DNA from: Paenibacillus sp. Soil750
GTDB lineage: Bacteria; Bacillota; Bacilli; Paenibacillales; NBRC-103111
Assembly: GCF_001428045.1 (NCBI RefSeq)
Contig: NZ_LMSD01000009.1
Location: 124,001 to 188,000, forward strand
Reading direction: 5' to 3'
Length of the DNA stretch: 64,000 bases
A program made the translations under genes and the position numbers. Below are positions 45,242-52,641 of this stretch, piece after piece; within the stretch, counting starts at the first letter, position 1; every line of letters begins with the position of its first letter. Under the pieces are notes generated by a model, which was given only the letters and a program-made list of their open reading frames with translations, searched no databases and had not been told where the DNA came from.

Positions 45242-46150
45242 ATGAGCCAACAAAAGATTCATATACCTGAAGCCGATGCTTTACTGCAAGATGAAATTAC
45301 GAGTGAACAAGCACAGTTTTTCTTAGAAAATGGTTTCCTGGTTATTCGTAATGTGATAGTTGGAGAAGAGCTTCGACTCCTACAGGAACAAACGATGAAG
45401 GCCGTAGAAATTGGCATGGCTGGAAGCGGTGATGAGGATTATATGTACCGTGTGAGGAAAAATGGTGAACGCAAATATTGGCGTACGGAGTATATTATCG
45501 ACAAGCAAGAGGCGAATAAGGCGTTGCTTGCCCATCCATTTATCCTGCGATCTGTGGCGAAGATTCAAGGGATTAACTTCATTCCTACCTGGGATTCCTT
45601 AGTTGTGAAAATCCCGAATCAGGCGGCCAGCGTGCCTTGGCACCGAGATGCGTTAGTGCCTAAGGGCTGTACAGATCCACGGCCAATCTTCAATGTTGAT
45701 TTTTATTTGGATGAGGCGGATCTGAAGTCATGCTTGTGGGTTATTCCTGGGTCGAACCATTGGACAGCTGACGCTGCCGAGGAACGCTGTGCACTGCCAG
45801 GCTTCGATGTCAGCGATGCTGTACCCGTGCCAATGAATCCTGGGGATGTCATTTTCCATAATATTCAGCTGCTGCATGGCTCACCGGAGGGGGATGGCAA
45901 CGCACTTCGCCGTACTGTGTACTACGAGTTCCGCCCAGGCGAAATCGAAGCGGAATTTGGGCCGCATACGCTAGAGTATCTATCGTTGAAGCAGCATATG
46001 CTCATCGATTGTATCGAAAAGCGCAAAGAAGCGCCCTATACGTCGGGTGAAACACCGTATGACTATCAACCGAAAGGCGCATTCGCGATAGGTACGAAGC
46101 AGGTGCCGAAGACGTACCGATATGCGCATTCTGATTATTGGCGTGCTTAA
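45242..46150 (+). CDS. PhyH-family Fe(II)/2-oxoglutarate dioxygenase
   Basis: A 302-residue dioxygenase. The facial triad is His134 and Asp136 (VPWHRDALVP) and His212 (LLHGSPEGDG), with an arginine pair (LRRTVYYEFR) that could hold 2-oxoglutarate. WVIPGSNHW precedes the distal site. ATG 45242 follows GGAGG. It lies 62 bp after the response regulator on the same strand, and it is convergent with an AraC gene at 46399-47253. Substrate unknown; a link to sugar-cluster regulation is only positional. Confidence 0.88.
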   Translation: MSQQKIHIPEADALLQDEITSEQAQFFLENGFLVIRNVIVGEELRLLQEQTMKAVEIGMAGSGDEDYMYRVRKNGERKYWRTEYIIDKQEANKALLAHPFILRSVAKIQGINFIPTWDSLVVKIPNQAASVPWHRDALVPKGCTDPRPIFNVDFYLDEADLKSCLWVIPGSNHWTADAAEERCALPGFDVSDAVPVPMNPGDVIFHNIQLLHGSPEGDGNALRRTVYYEFRPGEIEAEFGPHTLEYLSLKQHMLIDCIEKRKEAPYTSGETPYDYQPKGAFAIGTKQVPKTYRYAHSDYWRA

Positions 46151-46154
46151 GTTA

Positions 46155-46341
46155 ATAACGGGATTTAATACAGTTAAATCCTAGGTAAATCCATTCAAAA
46201 GCAGATTAGATGGATAATCTACAGTTAAGTAGTGACATTTTGGCAGAAATGGACAGAAGGGTCGAAATTAGCTACATAAATTCCAGTTAAATCCATTTGG
46301 AACGTGAATTTCACGGGAATAGCTGTAGATTTTCCAGTTCA
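46155..46341. repeat. Complete copy of the four-unit intergenic repeat
   Basis: Units of 23 nt start at 46155, 46206, 46268 and 46319 (offsets 0, 51, 113, 164), in the ++-- orientation. It begins 4 bp after the PhyH stop and lies in the convergent gap before the AraC stop. Confidence 0.75.
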
Positions 46342-46398
46342 CCTCCCAACCAGTCACCTCATCCCACCAACTCAGTCCCAACCATCCGTCCCGACGAA

Positions 46399-47253
46399 CT
46401 AAGAATAGATCAAATTTGAACAAAACTGGGTTAAACTCTGCCCCGTTTTTTTCTTGAACATACGCCCGAATGTGTGGACATCCGAATAGCCGACACGATC
46501 CGCGATTTCACTGAAGGATAAGCTGCTGTGTATGGCCAACTCTTTGGCCTTGTTGATGCGGATCCACGTTAAATACTGCATAGGGGACATGCCGACATGT
46601 TGGCGGAATAAGGTCAAAATGTAATTTTTGCTGAGACCAGAAACGTCTTCCAGTTCTCTAATTTGAATTTCGCGGCTGTAGTGCTCGGTGAGATAGTTTT
46701 TGATTAAGACGAGTTTGGGCATCGTGAGTGAGTCCGTTTTGGCGCGGGTTGAACCCGATTCGAAAGCTTGCGCAGCTTCAGCAAGAATGCGCATGAGTAA
46801 GCTTTGACAGTGCATTTGATGCACCAGTCCTGGCTGACGATAATGCGAAACAAGCTGGGATAGCATCGTTTCTACCGGATGATCCGCGAAATTACCGAGC
46901 AGATGCTTATGTTTGAAGAGTTCCTCGTAAGGGAAAGCAGACGTACCAAAATGAAAGACAAGTGAAATACATACATAAGGACTGTGGTCTTCTTTTATGA
47001 TCGAGTGACGTTCATTCGGACGATGAAATAAGAGATCACCGCGGCGCGTCTCGTAGGGGATGTCTTCAACAGGATAGTGAGCAAAACCATCGACGACATA
47101 CTGTAGGATGAACTGTGTCATCTCTCGGTTGCGTATCGCCCATCCCTGCGGAGCATGGAACATATGGGCTAACGTAATGTACGGCGGGAAATGATAATCC
47201 GCAAGCATACCGATCGTTTCGGCCGGCTGCATGGTTGTCAGGTTGGGAGCCAT
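46399..47253 (-). CDS. AraC-family regulator with cupin sensor domain
   Basis: A 284-residue regulator with an N-terminal cupin-type region (residues about 15-140; RRGDLLFHRPNERHSI) and a C-terminal double helix-turn-helix (LEDVSGLSKNYILTLFRQH; FSEIADRVGYSDVHTFGRMF). ATG 47253 has an AAAGGTG box 9 nt upstream. Convergent with the PhyH dioxygenase; target genes unknown. Confidence 0.9.
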   Translation of the reverse strand: MAPNLTTMQPAETIGMLADYHFPPYITLAHMFHAPQGWAIRNREMTQFILQYVVDGFAHYPVEDIPYETRRGDLLFHRPNERHSIIKEDHSPYVCISLVFHFGTSAFPYEELFKHKHLLGNFADHPVETMLSQLVSHYRQPGLVHQMHCQSLLMRILAEAAQAFESGSTRAKTDSLTMPKLVLIKNYLTEHYSREIQIRELEDVSGLSKNYILTLFRQHVGMSPMQYLTWIRINKAKELAIHSSLSFSEIADRVGYSDVHTFGRMFKKKTGQSLTQFCSNLIYS

Positions 47254-47389
47254 CTGATCAGCACCTTTCTCAGTGCTAATTATAGCATGTAGGTTTGACT
47301 TTGCAGAGTGCCTTTGGCAACAGGAGATGGAGTGGTATTCGAAGAAGCTATCGATGTTTAAGTACCATTTTACGTAACAGAGGTGAACT

Positions 47390-47548
47390 ATGAAAATACT
47401 CTACTATTACCACCGATTCATGCGTTTTCTCCATCGTCGAAAAGGTAACTGGCAAACGCGAAAATTCGAATATCATCACCATAAAATGAAGCACTATGCA
47501 GGATTATTCCTCGTAGTGCTTTTTATTTCATGTACCTGCATAAGATAA
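47390..47548 (+). CDS. Possible 52-residue basic/hydrophobic peptide
   Basis: ATG 47390, with AGAGGTG at 7 nt, opens a frame that is basic and histidine-rich (YYYHRFMRFLHRRKGN) and ends in a hydrophobic, Cys-containing segment. Its 3' half overlaps a terminator-like hairpin, which argues against it being real. Nothing else was seen in the 47254-47574 gap. Confidence 0.22.
   Translation: MKILYYYHRFMRFLHRRKGNWQTRKFEYHHHKMKHYAGLFLVVLFISCTCIR
47489..47526 (+). terminator. Terminator-like hairpin upstream of the protease gene
   Basis: AAGCACTA (47489-47496) pairs with TAGTGCTT (47514-47521) and is followed by TTTTATTT. It may end a short transcript from the 47390 region. Confidence 0.6.
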
Positions 47549-47574
47549 TGTACAAGTATCTAGGGGGTAGTTAT

Positions 47575-48192
47575 ATGAAAAACAAGCTAGTATTCATATT
47601 ATTTATCTTAATATTATTAAGCCAATCTACTACAAATGCGGAAACGCAGACGGACGAGGAAAAGGCAATAACATCTGCACAGAAGCTGATTAAGGCATCT
47701 GTTAGTGTAGAAACCGGTTTAGTCACAGGTGGATCAGGTTTCTACATATCCCCTGATACTGTAATCACCAATGAACATGTAGTCCGTAACATGCCCACGG
47801 ACACGCTTACTCTCCGTAAAAAGTCAGGTTACACGTGCACCGGGACAGTTGGTTATCGAGAGGAAAAGTTAGACCTCGCTATCATCCACTCATCATGCAC
47901 CAGTGATACCGTATTGACGCTTAATATAGACGTCACAGAAGGTCAGACAGTATTAGCCTTCGGCAGTCCGCAAGTGTACCCATTTACGCTGTCCAAGGGA
48001 ATTGTTAGCTCTCTTAGTTGGAACATGATCCAGTTTGATGCAAAGGTTACGTTCGGATCATCGGGTGGTGTATTAGCTAATCTGAATGGTGAAGTGATCG
48101 GGGTAGTTTCAAAGGGCGCCAAAGACGTGGAGTATGTTGGGTTCGCGATTAAAGCAGCGGACGTGAAAAGATTTTACGAGAGGAGTAAATGA
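47575..48192 (+). CDS. Secreted trypsin-like serine protease (S1 family)
   Basis: A 205-residue exported protease, signal peptide about 1-22. The catalytic triad is complete: His68 (TNEHVV), Asp100 (KLDLAII) and Ser163 (FGSSGGV). It lacks the PDZ domain of HtrA/DegP and is shorter than them. ATG 47575 has AGGGGG 7 nt upstream, and the longer frame to 47530 is rejected. A decayed gene begins one base after its stop. Target and role unknown. Confidence 0.85.
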   Translation: MKNKLVFILFILILLSQSTTNAETQTDEEKAITSAQKLIKASVSVETGLVTGGSGFYISPDTVITNEHVVRNMPTDTLTLRKKSGYTCTGTVGYREEKLDLAIIHSSCTSDTVLTLNIDVTEGQTVLAFGSPQVYPFTLSKGIVSSLSWNMIQFDAKVTFGSSGGVLANLNGEVIGVVSKGAKDVEYVGFAIKAADVKRFYERSK

Positions 48193-48193
48193 C

Positions 48194-48541
48194 ATGGCCT
48201 CAATTAGTCAGAATCAATACGATTTCCTGAACAGTCTAGTACAAGCAGGAGGCGGCAATGGTGAGTGGGCAAAGTCACAGCTTAGTGGGGCTAGTAGATA
48301 AACCTGCTGCTCCAACACCTTCATATACACCTTCGACGCCTCAGCAAGATCCCAAGGGTCAAGTTATAGTAGCGCCCCTGTCTACGCAACTCCTGCACCA
48401 AGTTACAATTACACTAGCTCGGCACCTAATATGAATCCATCAACACTAAGTTACACAGCTCCATCGAGTGGTTACTCGGGATCATCCAATGTCATTGGAA
48501 ATATATCAGGCAGTAATGATTTAGGGAAAAGCTATATCCCT
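48194..48541 (+). pseudogene. Frameshifted remnant of a Pro/Ser/Tyr-rich protein gene
   Basis: ATG 48194 overlaps the protease operon end and has an AGGAG box, but the frame stops after 35 codons (TAA 48299). Protein-like sequence of one composition then continues in the +1 frame (VDKPAAPTPSYTPSTPQQDP, about 48290-48350) and returns to the first frame (SSYSSAPVYATPAPSYNYTS..., about 48353-48541). Two compensating shifts explain this. Beyond GKSYIPF (48540) the frame runs into unrelated sequence and the neighbour's terminator, so the 3' end is also lost. The original family is not recognised. Confidence 0.45.
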
Positions 48542-48611
48542 TTCTGGGCCCTATTTCGCCCGAATCACCCGCGGTGCTCGATTGCTAGCCGCGCATGCCG
48601 CCCCGCCAAAC

Positions 48612-48640
48612 AAAAAAACTTCAGCCCTGATGGGCTGAAG
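48612..48640 (-). terminator. Terminator of the 48657-49704 genes
   Basis: A perfect 9-bp stem (CTTCAGCCC 48619-48627 with 48632-48640) with a TTTTTTT tail on the minus strand. Confidence 0.88.
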
Positions 48641-48656
48641 CGCTACAATACCAATC

Positions 48657-49409
48657 TTATTCCGTTACCTTCTGCATCTTCCCCGGATTGTTGATCTTAT
48701 ACGGCACTGGATGTTTGCTCAGCTTCTTCGCAACGATTTTGCACTCGAAGGTGACGGTGTCGCCGACGGCGAGTTCCAACTTCTTGAGCGTTGCGCTGTG
48801 GCTCGACCACGCAGTTCCGATGTCTAGGGCTGGATCCAGAATGGATACAGCTTCATAGATGATGACTTCATCATCGGTGTCTGAGAAGTTGTTCGGTACG
48901 GTTGTAAATTCGGTAACCGTGGCCTTCATTTTCACTTTTTCTTCAGGAAGCTCCAGTTTAGGAGCTTTCTCTTTTTTCGTTTTTTCCTTAGCAGGCGCTT
49001 TCTCGGCAGGTGCCGCTTGTCCATCTTCTGAAATAGCTTCGGCTTTCGCGGATTTTGATGCTTTAGCTGGCTTTTCTTCCGGCTCAGCCGTCTCTAATTC
49101 GTCGGCAACAGCTGCATCTTCAGCTAGAGCTGCACCTCGCTGGCTATAGTTCGCAGCTTGCATTTCCTTCAAATAGGAGGGATGAATGCAGTGCAGCTGC
49201 TTCGTATCCAATTCAATGACAGCCGTCATAGGATCCACGAGACCGACGATAGTGCATGCCACATTAAGACTATTCCCTTTGTAGAAAAAGGCTTTCGCTT
49301 TTACCGCTTTTTCAGAAACTAAACCCCATTCTTTACATTGCTCGATCAACTCGGACTCATCATCAAAACGAGTAAACGCAGATGGTTCAATGGCGAACGC
49401 ATAATCCAT
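48657..49409 (-). CDS. Uncharacterised protein with Ala/Lys/Glu-rich linker
   Basis: A 250-residue protein with no signal peptide. An N-terminal domain (about 1-85; includes CTIVGLVDPMTAVIELDTK) and a C-terminal domain (about 155-250; VGDTVTFECKIVAKKL, possibly a small beta barrel) flank a charged linker (about 95-155) of Ala, Lys and Glu. I recognise no family. ATG 49409 has AAAGG upstream. It follows, by 37 bp, a small acid-tailed protein on the same strand, probably co-transcribed. Confidence 0.75.
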   Translation of the reverse strand: MDYAFAIEPSAFTRFDDESELIEQCKEWGLVSEKAVKAKAFFYKGNSLNVACTIVGLVDPMTAVIELDTKQLHCIHPSYLKEMQAANYSQRGAALAEDAAVADELETAEPEEKPAKASKSAKAEAISEDGQAAPAEKAPAKEKTKKEKAPKLELPEEKVKMKATVTEFTTVPNNFSDTDDEVIIYEAVSILDPALDIGTAWSSHSATLKKLELAVGDTVTFECKIVAKKLSKHPVPYKINNPGKMQKVTE

Positions 49410-49446
49410 ATGTAATCAACCTTTCTATGCTATATAGAGGGAAAAC

Positions 49447-49704
49447 TTATTTCACTTCTTCCTCATTGTCTTCTTCGTTAAGTAGATCCACTTCCGCAGC
49501 TTCTACATCATCGTCTTCAAATTCTTCCTCTTCTTCTAATCGGAAATCATCGGTCTTTTCCCCGTCTTCCCAAATTTCCACAAAGAGTGCATCGCAATTT
49601 TCAAAATCAGCCGGTTTAAAAGCAAGCGCTTTTTCCTCGTCGGGACCGACATAAACATTCTCAAGTGTTTCCCCATCAAAAGAGAGGATGACATAAATTT
49701 TCAT
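49447..49704 (-). CDS. Small protein with acidic tail
   Basis: An 85-residue protein: a short N-terminal domain (MKIYVILSFDGETLENVYVG) and a C-terminal third made mainly of Glu and Asp. ATG 49704 with GGAGG at about 12 nt is preferred over the longer frame to 49737. Located upstream of the uncharacterised 48657-49409 gene. Function unknown; the acidic tail recalls the protein at 25758-26177 but the folded parts differ. Confidence 0.7.
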   Translation of the reverse strand: MKIYVILSFDGETLENVYVGPDEEKALAFKPADFENCDALFVEIWEDGEKTDDFRLEEEEEFEDDDVEAAEVDLLNEEDNEEEVK

Positions 49705-49877
49705 AATTAAGGATGCCTCCAATAAGGTGATAAGCAATATTATAACATACCGAGTGAATTGTTCGCATGAGAAGCGATTGATCTTTCATATACATCTATA
49801 TAGCCTGTATTCCCGGATCAAAATAATGTCTCGCTTAGGATCCGTTAACAGTGGGATATGAAGGAGGAGTTCCAAGG

Positions 49878-50972
49878 ATGGCGTTACTAGTCATATGTAT
49901 CCTAGGGTGTCTGTCTGGTTTCTTGATCTTCAGAAGACAAGTACTACCGCGCAGCACCGATCAAGCTCTGAATGCAGTTAAGTTGTCTATTATTATTCCG
50001 GCTAGGAATGAAGCGGACAATCTCCCTCATCTTCTTCATGCCCTGCGAATCCAAACCTTGGAACCCTATGAAGTCATTGTGGTGGATGATTTTTCGGAGG
50101 ATCACACGAAGGAAATCGCTGAATATTACGGCGTTACTGTGATTTCCAATCCTAAGCTGCCTGACGGGTGGACGGGCAAAAACTGGGCCGTATGGAACGG
50201 CTATTCCCACGCCACCGGCGATCTGATTGCTTTCCTGGATGCTGATATTCGATTTGCACCTCGAGCATTAGAATGTTTGGTAAAAACACGGAATAAATTA
50301 GGTGGAGTACTGTCGATCGTACCCTACCATTACACGGAGAATTTAAGAGAGAGACTAGCGCTCATCTTCAATGTGCTCGGTGTATTTGCGTTTACGTCTC
50401 CTTTTGAGAAAAATAATAAGCAGAAAGGCCTCTATGGGTCTTGTATTTTAACGACTAGGGAAGATTACGAATCGATCAAAGGCCACGAAGGCATCAAATC
50501 GGAAATGCTGGACGACCTGAATCTCGGTGCTACGTATGCAAGAGCAGGCATTCCAGTGAACAATTTTATCGGCTATGGACAGGTTTCTTTTCGAATGTAT
50601 CCACAGGGGTTAAAAAGCCAGATCCAAGGCTTCGGCAAAGGCGCTGTCCTAGGCACGTCTAAACTCAAAGCAGGTACCCTTACGCTTACCGCGATTTGGG
50701 CGATTGGGCTGATCCTCTCAACAGCATTTCCATTTTTCCTAACGACATCATGGGGCATTCCGCTTTTAATTGGCTATCTCTTGTATATGGCACAGCTCTT
50801 TTATTTTGTAAAATACGTTGGTATTTTCGGCATTGTTACGCCTGTGCTACACATCGTGTCGACGTTGTTTTTCATTATGGTCATGCTGTACTCGATGTAT
50901 CAGGTCGTATTTCTAGGGCATGTGGCCTGGAAAGGTCGGCACGTCAAAGTAGGAAGCAGGCGAGAGCAATGA
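49878..50972 (+). CDS. Family 2 glycosyltransferase, CrtQ-like
   Basis: A 364-residue membrane-associated GT-A enzyme: an N-terminal membrane helix, the nucleotide-binding domain (LSIIIPARNEADNL; VVDDFSEDHT; FLDADIRF with the DxD) and hydrophobic segments at the C-terminus (about 265-355). The layout and sequence style match CrtQ, the staphyloxanthin glycosyltransferase, but no other carotenoid gene is nearby. ATG 49878 has AAGGAGG; the longer frame to 49851 is rejected. The next gene overlaps by ATGA and encodes a PlsY-like acyltransferase. Glycolipid synthesis is a possible shared role. Confidence 0.85.
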   Translation: MALLVICILGCLSGFLIFRRQVLPRSTDQALNAVKLSIIIPARNEADNLPHLLHALRIQTLEPYEVIVVDDFSEDHTKEIAEYYGVTVISNPKLPDGWTGKNWAVWNGYSHATGDLIAFLDADIRFAPRALECLVKTRNKLGGVLSIVPYHYTENLRERLALIFNVLGVFAFTSPFEKNNKQKGLYGSCILTTREDYESIKGHEGIKSEMLDDLNLGATYARAGIPVNNFIGYGQVSFRMYPQGLKSQIQGFGKGAVLGTSKLKAGTLTLTAIWAIGLILSTAFPFFLTTSWGIPLLIGYLLYMAQLFYFVKYVGIFGIVTPVLHIVSTLFFIMVMLYSMYQVVFLGHVAWKGRHVKVGSRREQ

Positions 50973-51595
50973 TCATCGTTTGGACGATTTGTGCTTTTGT
51001 ATCCGGTGCGCTCATGTTTAGTTACTGGTTAGGTCGGTTAGCTCGAAAAAACCTAAAAACCGTCGGGGACGGCAACCCAGGTGCCCTTAATTTGTGGAAA
51101 GCGGCGGGATATCGGCTAGGGGTTGCCGGGGTTTTACTCGATTTTATCAAGGGGTATCTCATTATTCTACTGGCGGTGGAAGTTGGAGGGATGTCAGGGT
51201 ATGGATTGATTCCAATCGCATTAGCACCGATATTTGGGCATGCGTTTTCGCCATTTTTGCGTGGAAAAGGAGGTAAAGCCATTGCTGTCACCTTCGGCGT
51301 CTGGAGTGGATTGACACAATTTGAAGTGTCACTTGCGTTGGCAGTTATTTTGGCAGTCATGCTTGGTGGGATGAAGGTGATTCACAAATGGAAGCCGATA
51401 TCGTCAGAGGCAGATGGTCAGCAAGTTGTGATCGGGATGCTTCTGTTAGGCGTTTATCTGTATGTGAGGGATGCGGCGGCGATGCTGCTGTGGATCTGGG
51501 TGGGGAATACGCTTCTCATTATGTTCAAACATCATAAAGAGTTAGCTGCTTTGCTGCTAAAAAAGAAGAAGGAAAAAGAAGGATCTCCGCTTTGA
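50969..51595 (+). CDS. PlsY-family glycerol-3-phosphate acyltransferase-like protein
   Basis: A 208-residue membrane protein. The PlsY motifs are partly visible: SYWLGRLARKNLKTVGDGNPGALN, split here as SYWLGRL and GDGNPGALN, then GHAFSPFLRGKGGKAIA. PlsY uses acyl-phosphate to acylate glycerol-3-phosphate. This copy is translationally coupled to the CrtQ-like glycosyltransferase, so it may be a paralogue with a special substrate. Start ATG 50969 overlaps the upstream stop; a long upstream extension in frame lies inside the glycosyltransferase gene and is rejected. Confidence 0.85.
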   Translation: MIIVWTICAFVSGALMFSYWLGRLARKNLKTVGDGNPGALNLWKAAGYRLGVAGVLLDFIKGYLIILLAVEVGGMSGYGLIPIALAPIFGHAFSPFLRGKGGKAIAVTFGVWSGLTQFEVSLALAVILAVMLGGMKVIHKWKPISSEADGQQVVIGMLLLGVYLYVRDAAAMLLWIWVGNTLLIMFKHHKELAALLLKKKKEKEGSPL

Positions 51596-51700
51596 AATAT
51601 ACGTTATAAAACAGGGTTATTCAGGAGGGGAATTAAGTCTGTTTTGCGAAGTGTTCTAGAGTTTGGTTGTGAAGAAGCAAATATATAAAGCGTGAAGCAC

Positions 51701-51747
51701 ACGCCGCTAGCTCCTGAATGTTGGAGTTGGCGGCGTTTTATTTTTGT
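51701..51747 (+). terminator. Terminator after the acyltransferase gene
   Basis: ACGCCGC (51701-51707) and CTCC pair with GGAG and GCGGCGT (51730-51736), with a TTTTATTTTT tail. Confidence 0.8.
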
Positions 51748-51836
51748 GGGAGACGGTTGGCCGCCCCACATTCCATACATACGCGCCACCTCCATGGGAA
51801 AAACTAGGACAAACACACGAAAGGAGTGTCTTAGCC

Positions 51837-52481
51837 ATGGAGGAACAACTTGCACGCAAAGTAGAACGTTTAAACACGGTTAGCCATGGGATTGGCGTGT
51901 GTTTAAGCGTCTATGGGCTTATTCTGCTCTTACAGCGGTCTGTGCTTTTTGAAGATTGGCTGTACACCGCGAGCAACGCTGTGTTCGGAGTTTCCTTTTG
52001 CCTACTCTATGTGTCCTCGACGCTTCTGCATGCTGTACGCTCACCCAAGTGGGGGAAGCGCTTTGAAAAGTTGGATCACGCAGCAATTTTTATCGCCATG
52101 GCGGGTTCCTATACGCCTTTCCTGCTCATTACCTGGCATAGCCAAGTTGCGATTGAGCTGCTCATCGTCATTTGGGCGCTAGCCTTCGGCGGCGTAAGGT
52201 ATGTGCATGTTATTATTCAACGTTTTATGCCCTGGGGACTGCTCATGTATCTGGGCATGGGAGCCTTCATGATGCTCTTCATTATGCCACTTTATGTGCG
52301 GCTTCCACATATGGCATTTACATGGCTGGGGCTCGGATTGGTGAGCTACCTTGGCGGTGTACCTTTTTTCCTATGGCACAAATTGCGCTATCATCATATG
52401 ATCTGGCACCTGTTCGTTCTGGCGGGTAGTACCTGCCACTTTATTGCCGTTTATAGCTATGTGATGCCAGCGTTATTATAA
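51837..52481 (+). CDS. Hemolysin III family membrane protein
   Basis: A 214-residue, seven-helix protein of the HlyIII/YqfA branch of the PAQR superfamily. Conserved features include the N-terminal SHGIG, LLHAV, LDHAAIFIAMAGSYTPF and a C-terminal HLFVLAGSTCHF. These His and Asp residues form a zinc site in the superfamily. ATG 51837 has AAGGAG 10 nt upstream; the frame extends to 51744 but that region is part of a terminator. True haemolysis is not implied; the physiological role is unclear. Confidence 0.9.
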   Translation: MEEQLARKVERLNTVSHGIGVCLSVYGLILLLQRSVLFEDWLYTASNAVFGVSFCLLYVSSTLLHAVRSPKWGKRFEKLDHAAIFIAMAGSYTPFLLITWHSQVAIELLIVIWALAFGGVRYVHVIIQRFMPWGLLMYLGMGAFMMLFIMPLYVRLPHMAFTWLGLGLVSYLGGVPFFLWHKLRYHHMIWHLFVLAGSTCHFIAVYSYVMPALL

Positions 52482-52641
52482 ACTAACCAAGTTTAAGATT
52501 ATTGCAGCGAAGTGTAAGGCGGATAATAATACCTTAATTTTGTGCTAGCACGGATTAAGATTGTTTATTTAATGTCCGAATCATCATTCATATAATAAAA
52601 GCATGGTTCACTCATTCCTACATGCCAAGGAGGCAGAGACA

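Noticed and set aside
50696..50968. N-terminal extension of the PlsY-like gene
   Set aside because: It lies inside the glycosyltransferase gene in another frame; the ATGA overlap gives the natural start.
51744..51836. N-terminal extension of the hemolysin III gene
   Set aside because: The extended codons overlap the upstream terminator and lack family similarity; ATG 51837 has the ribosome-binding site.
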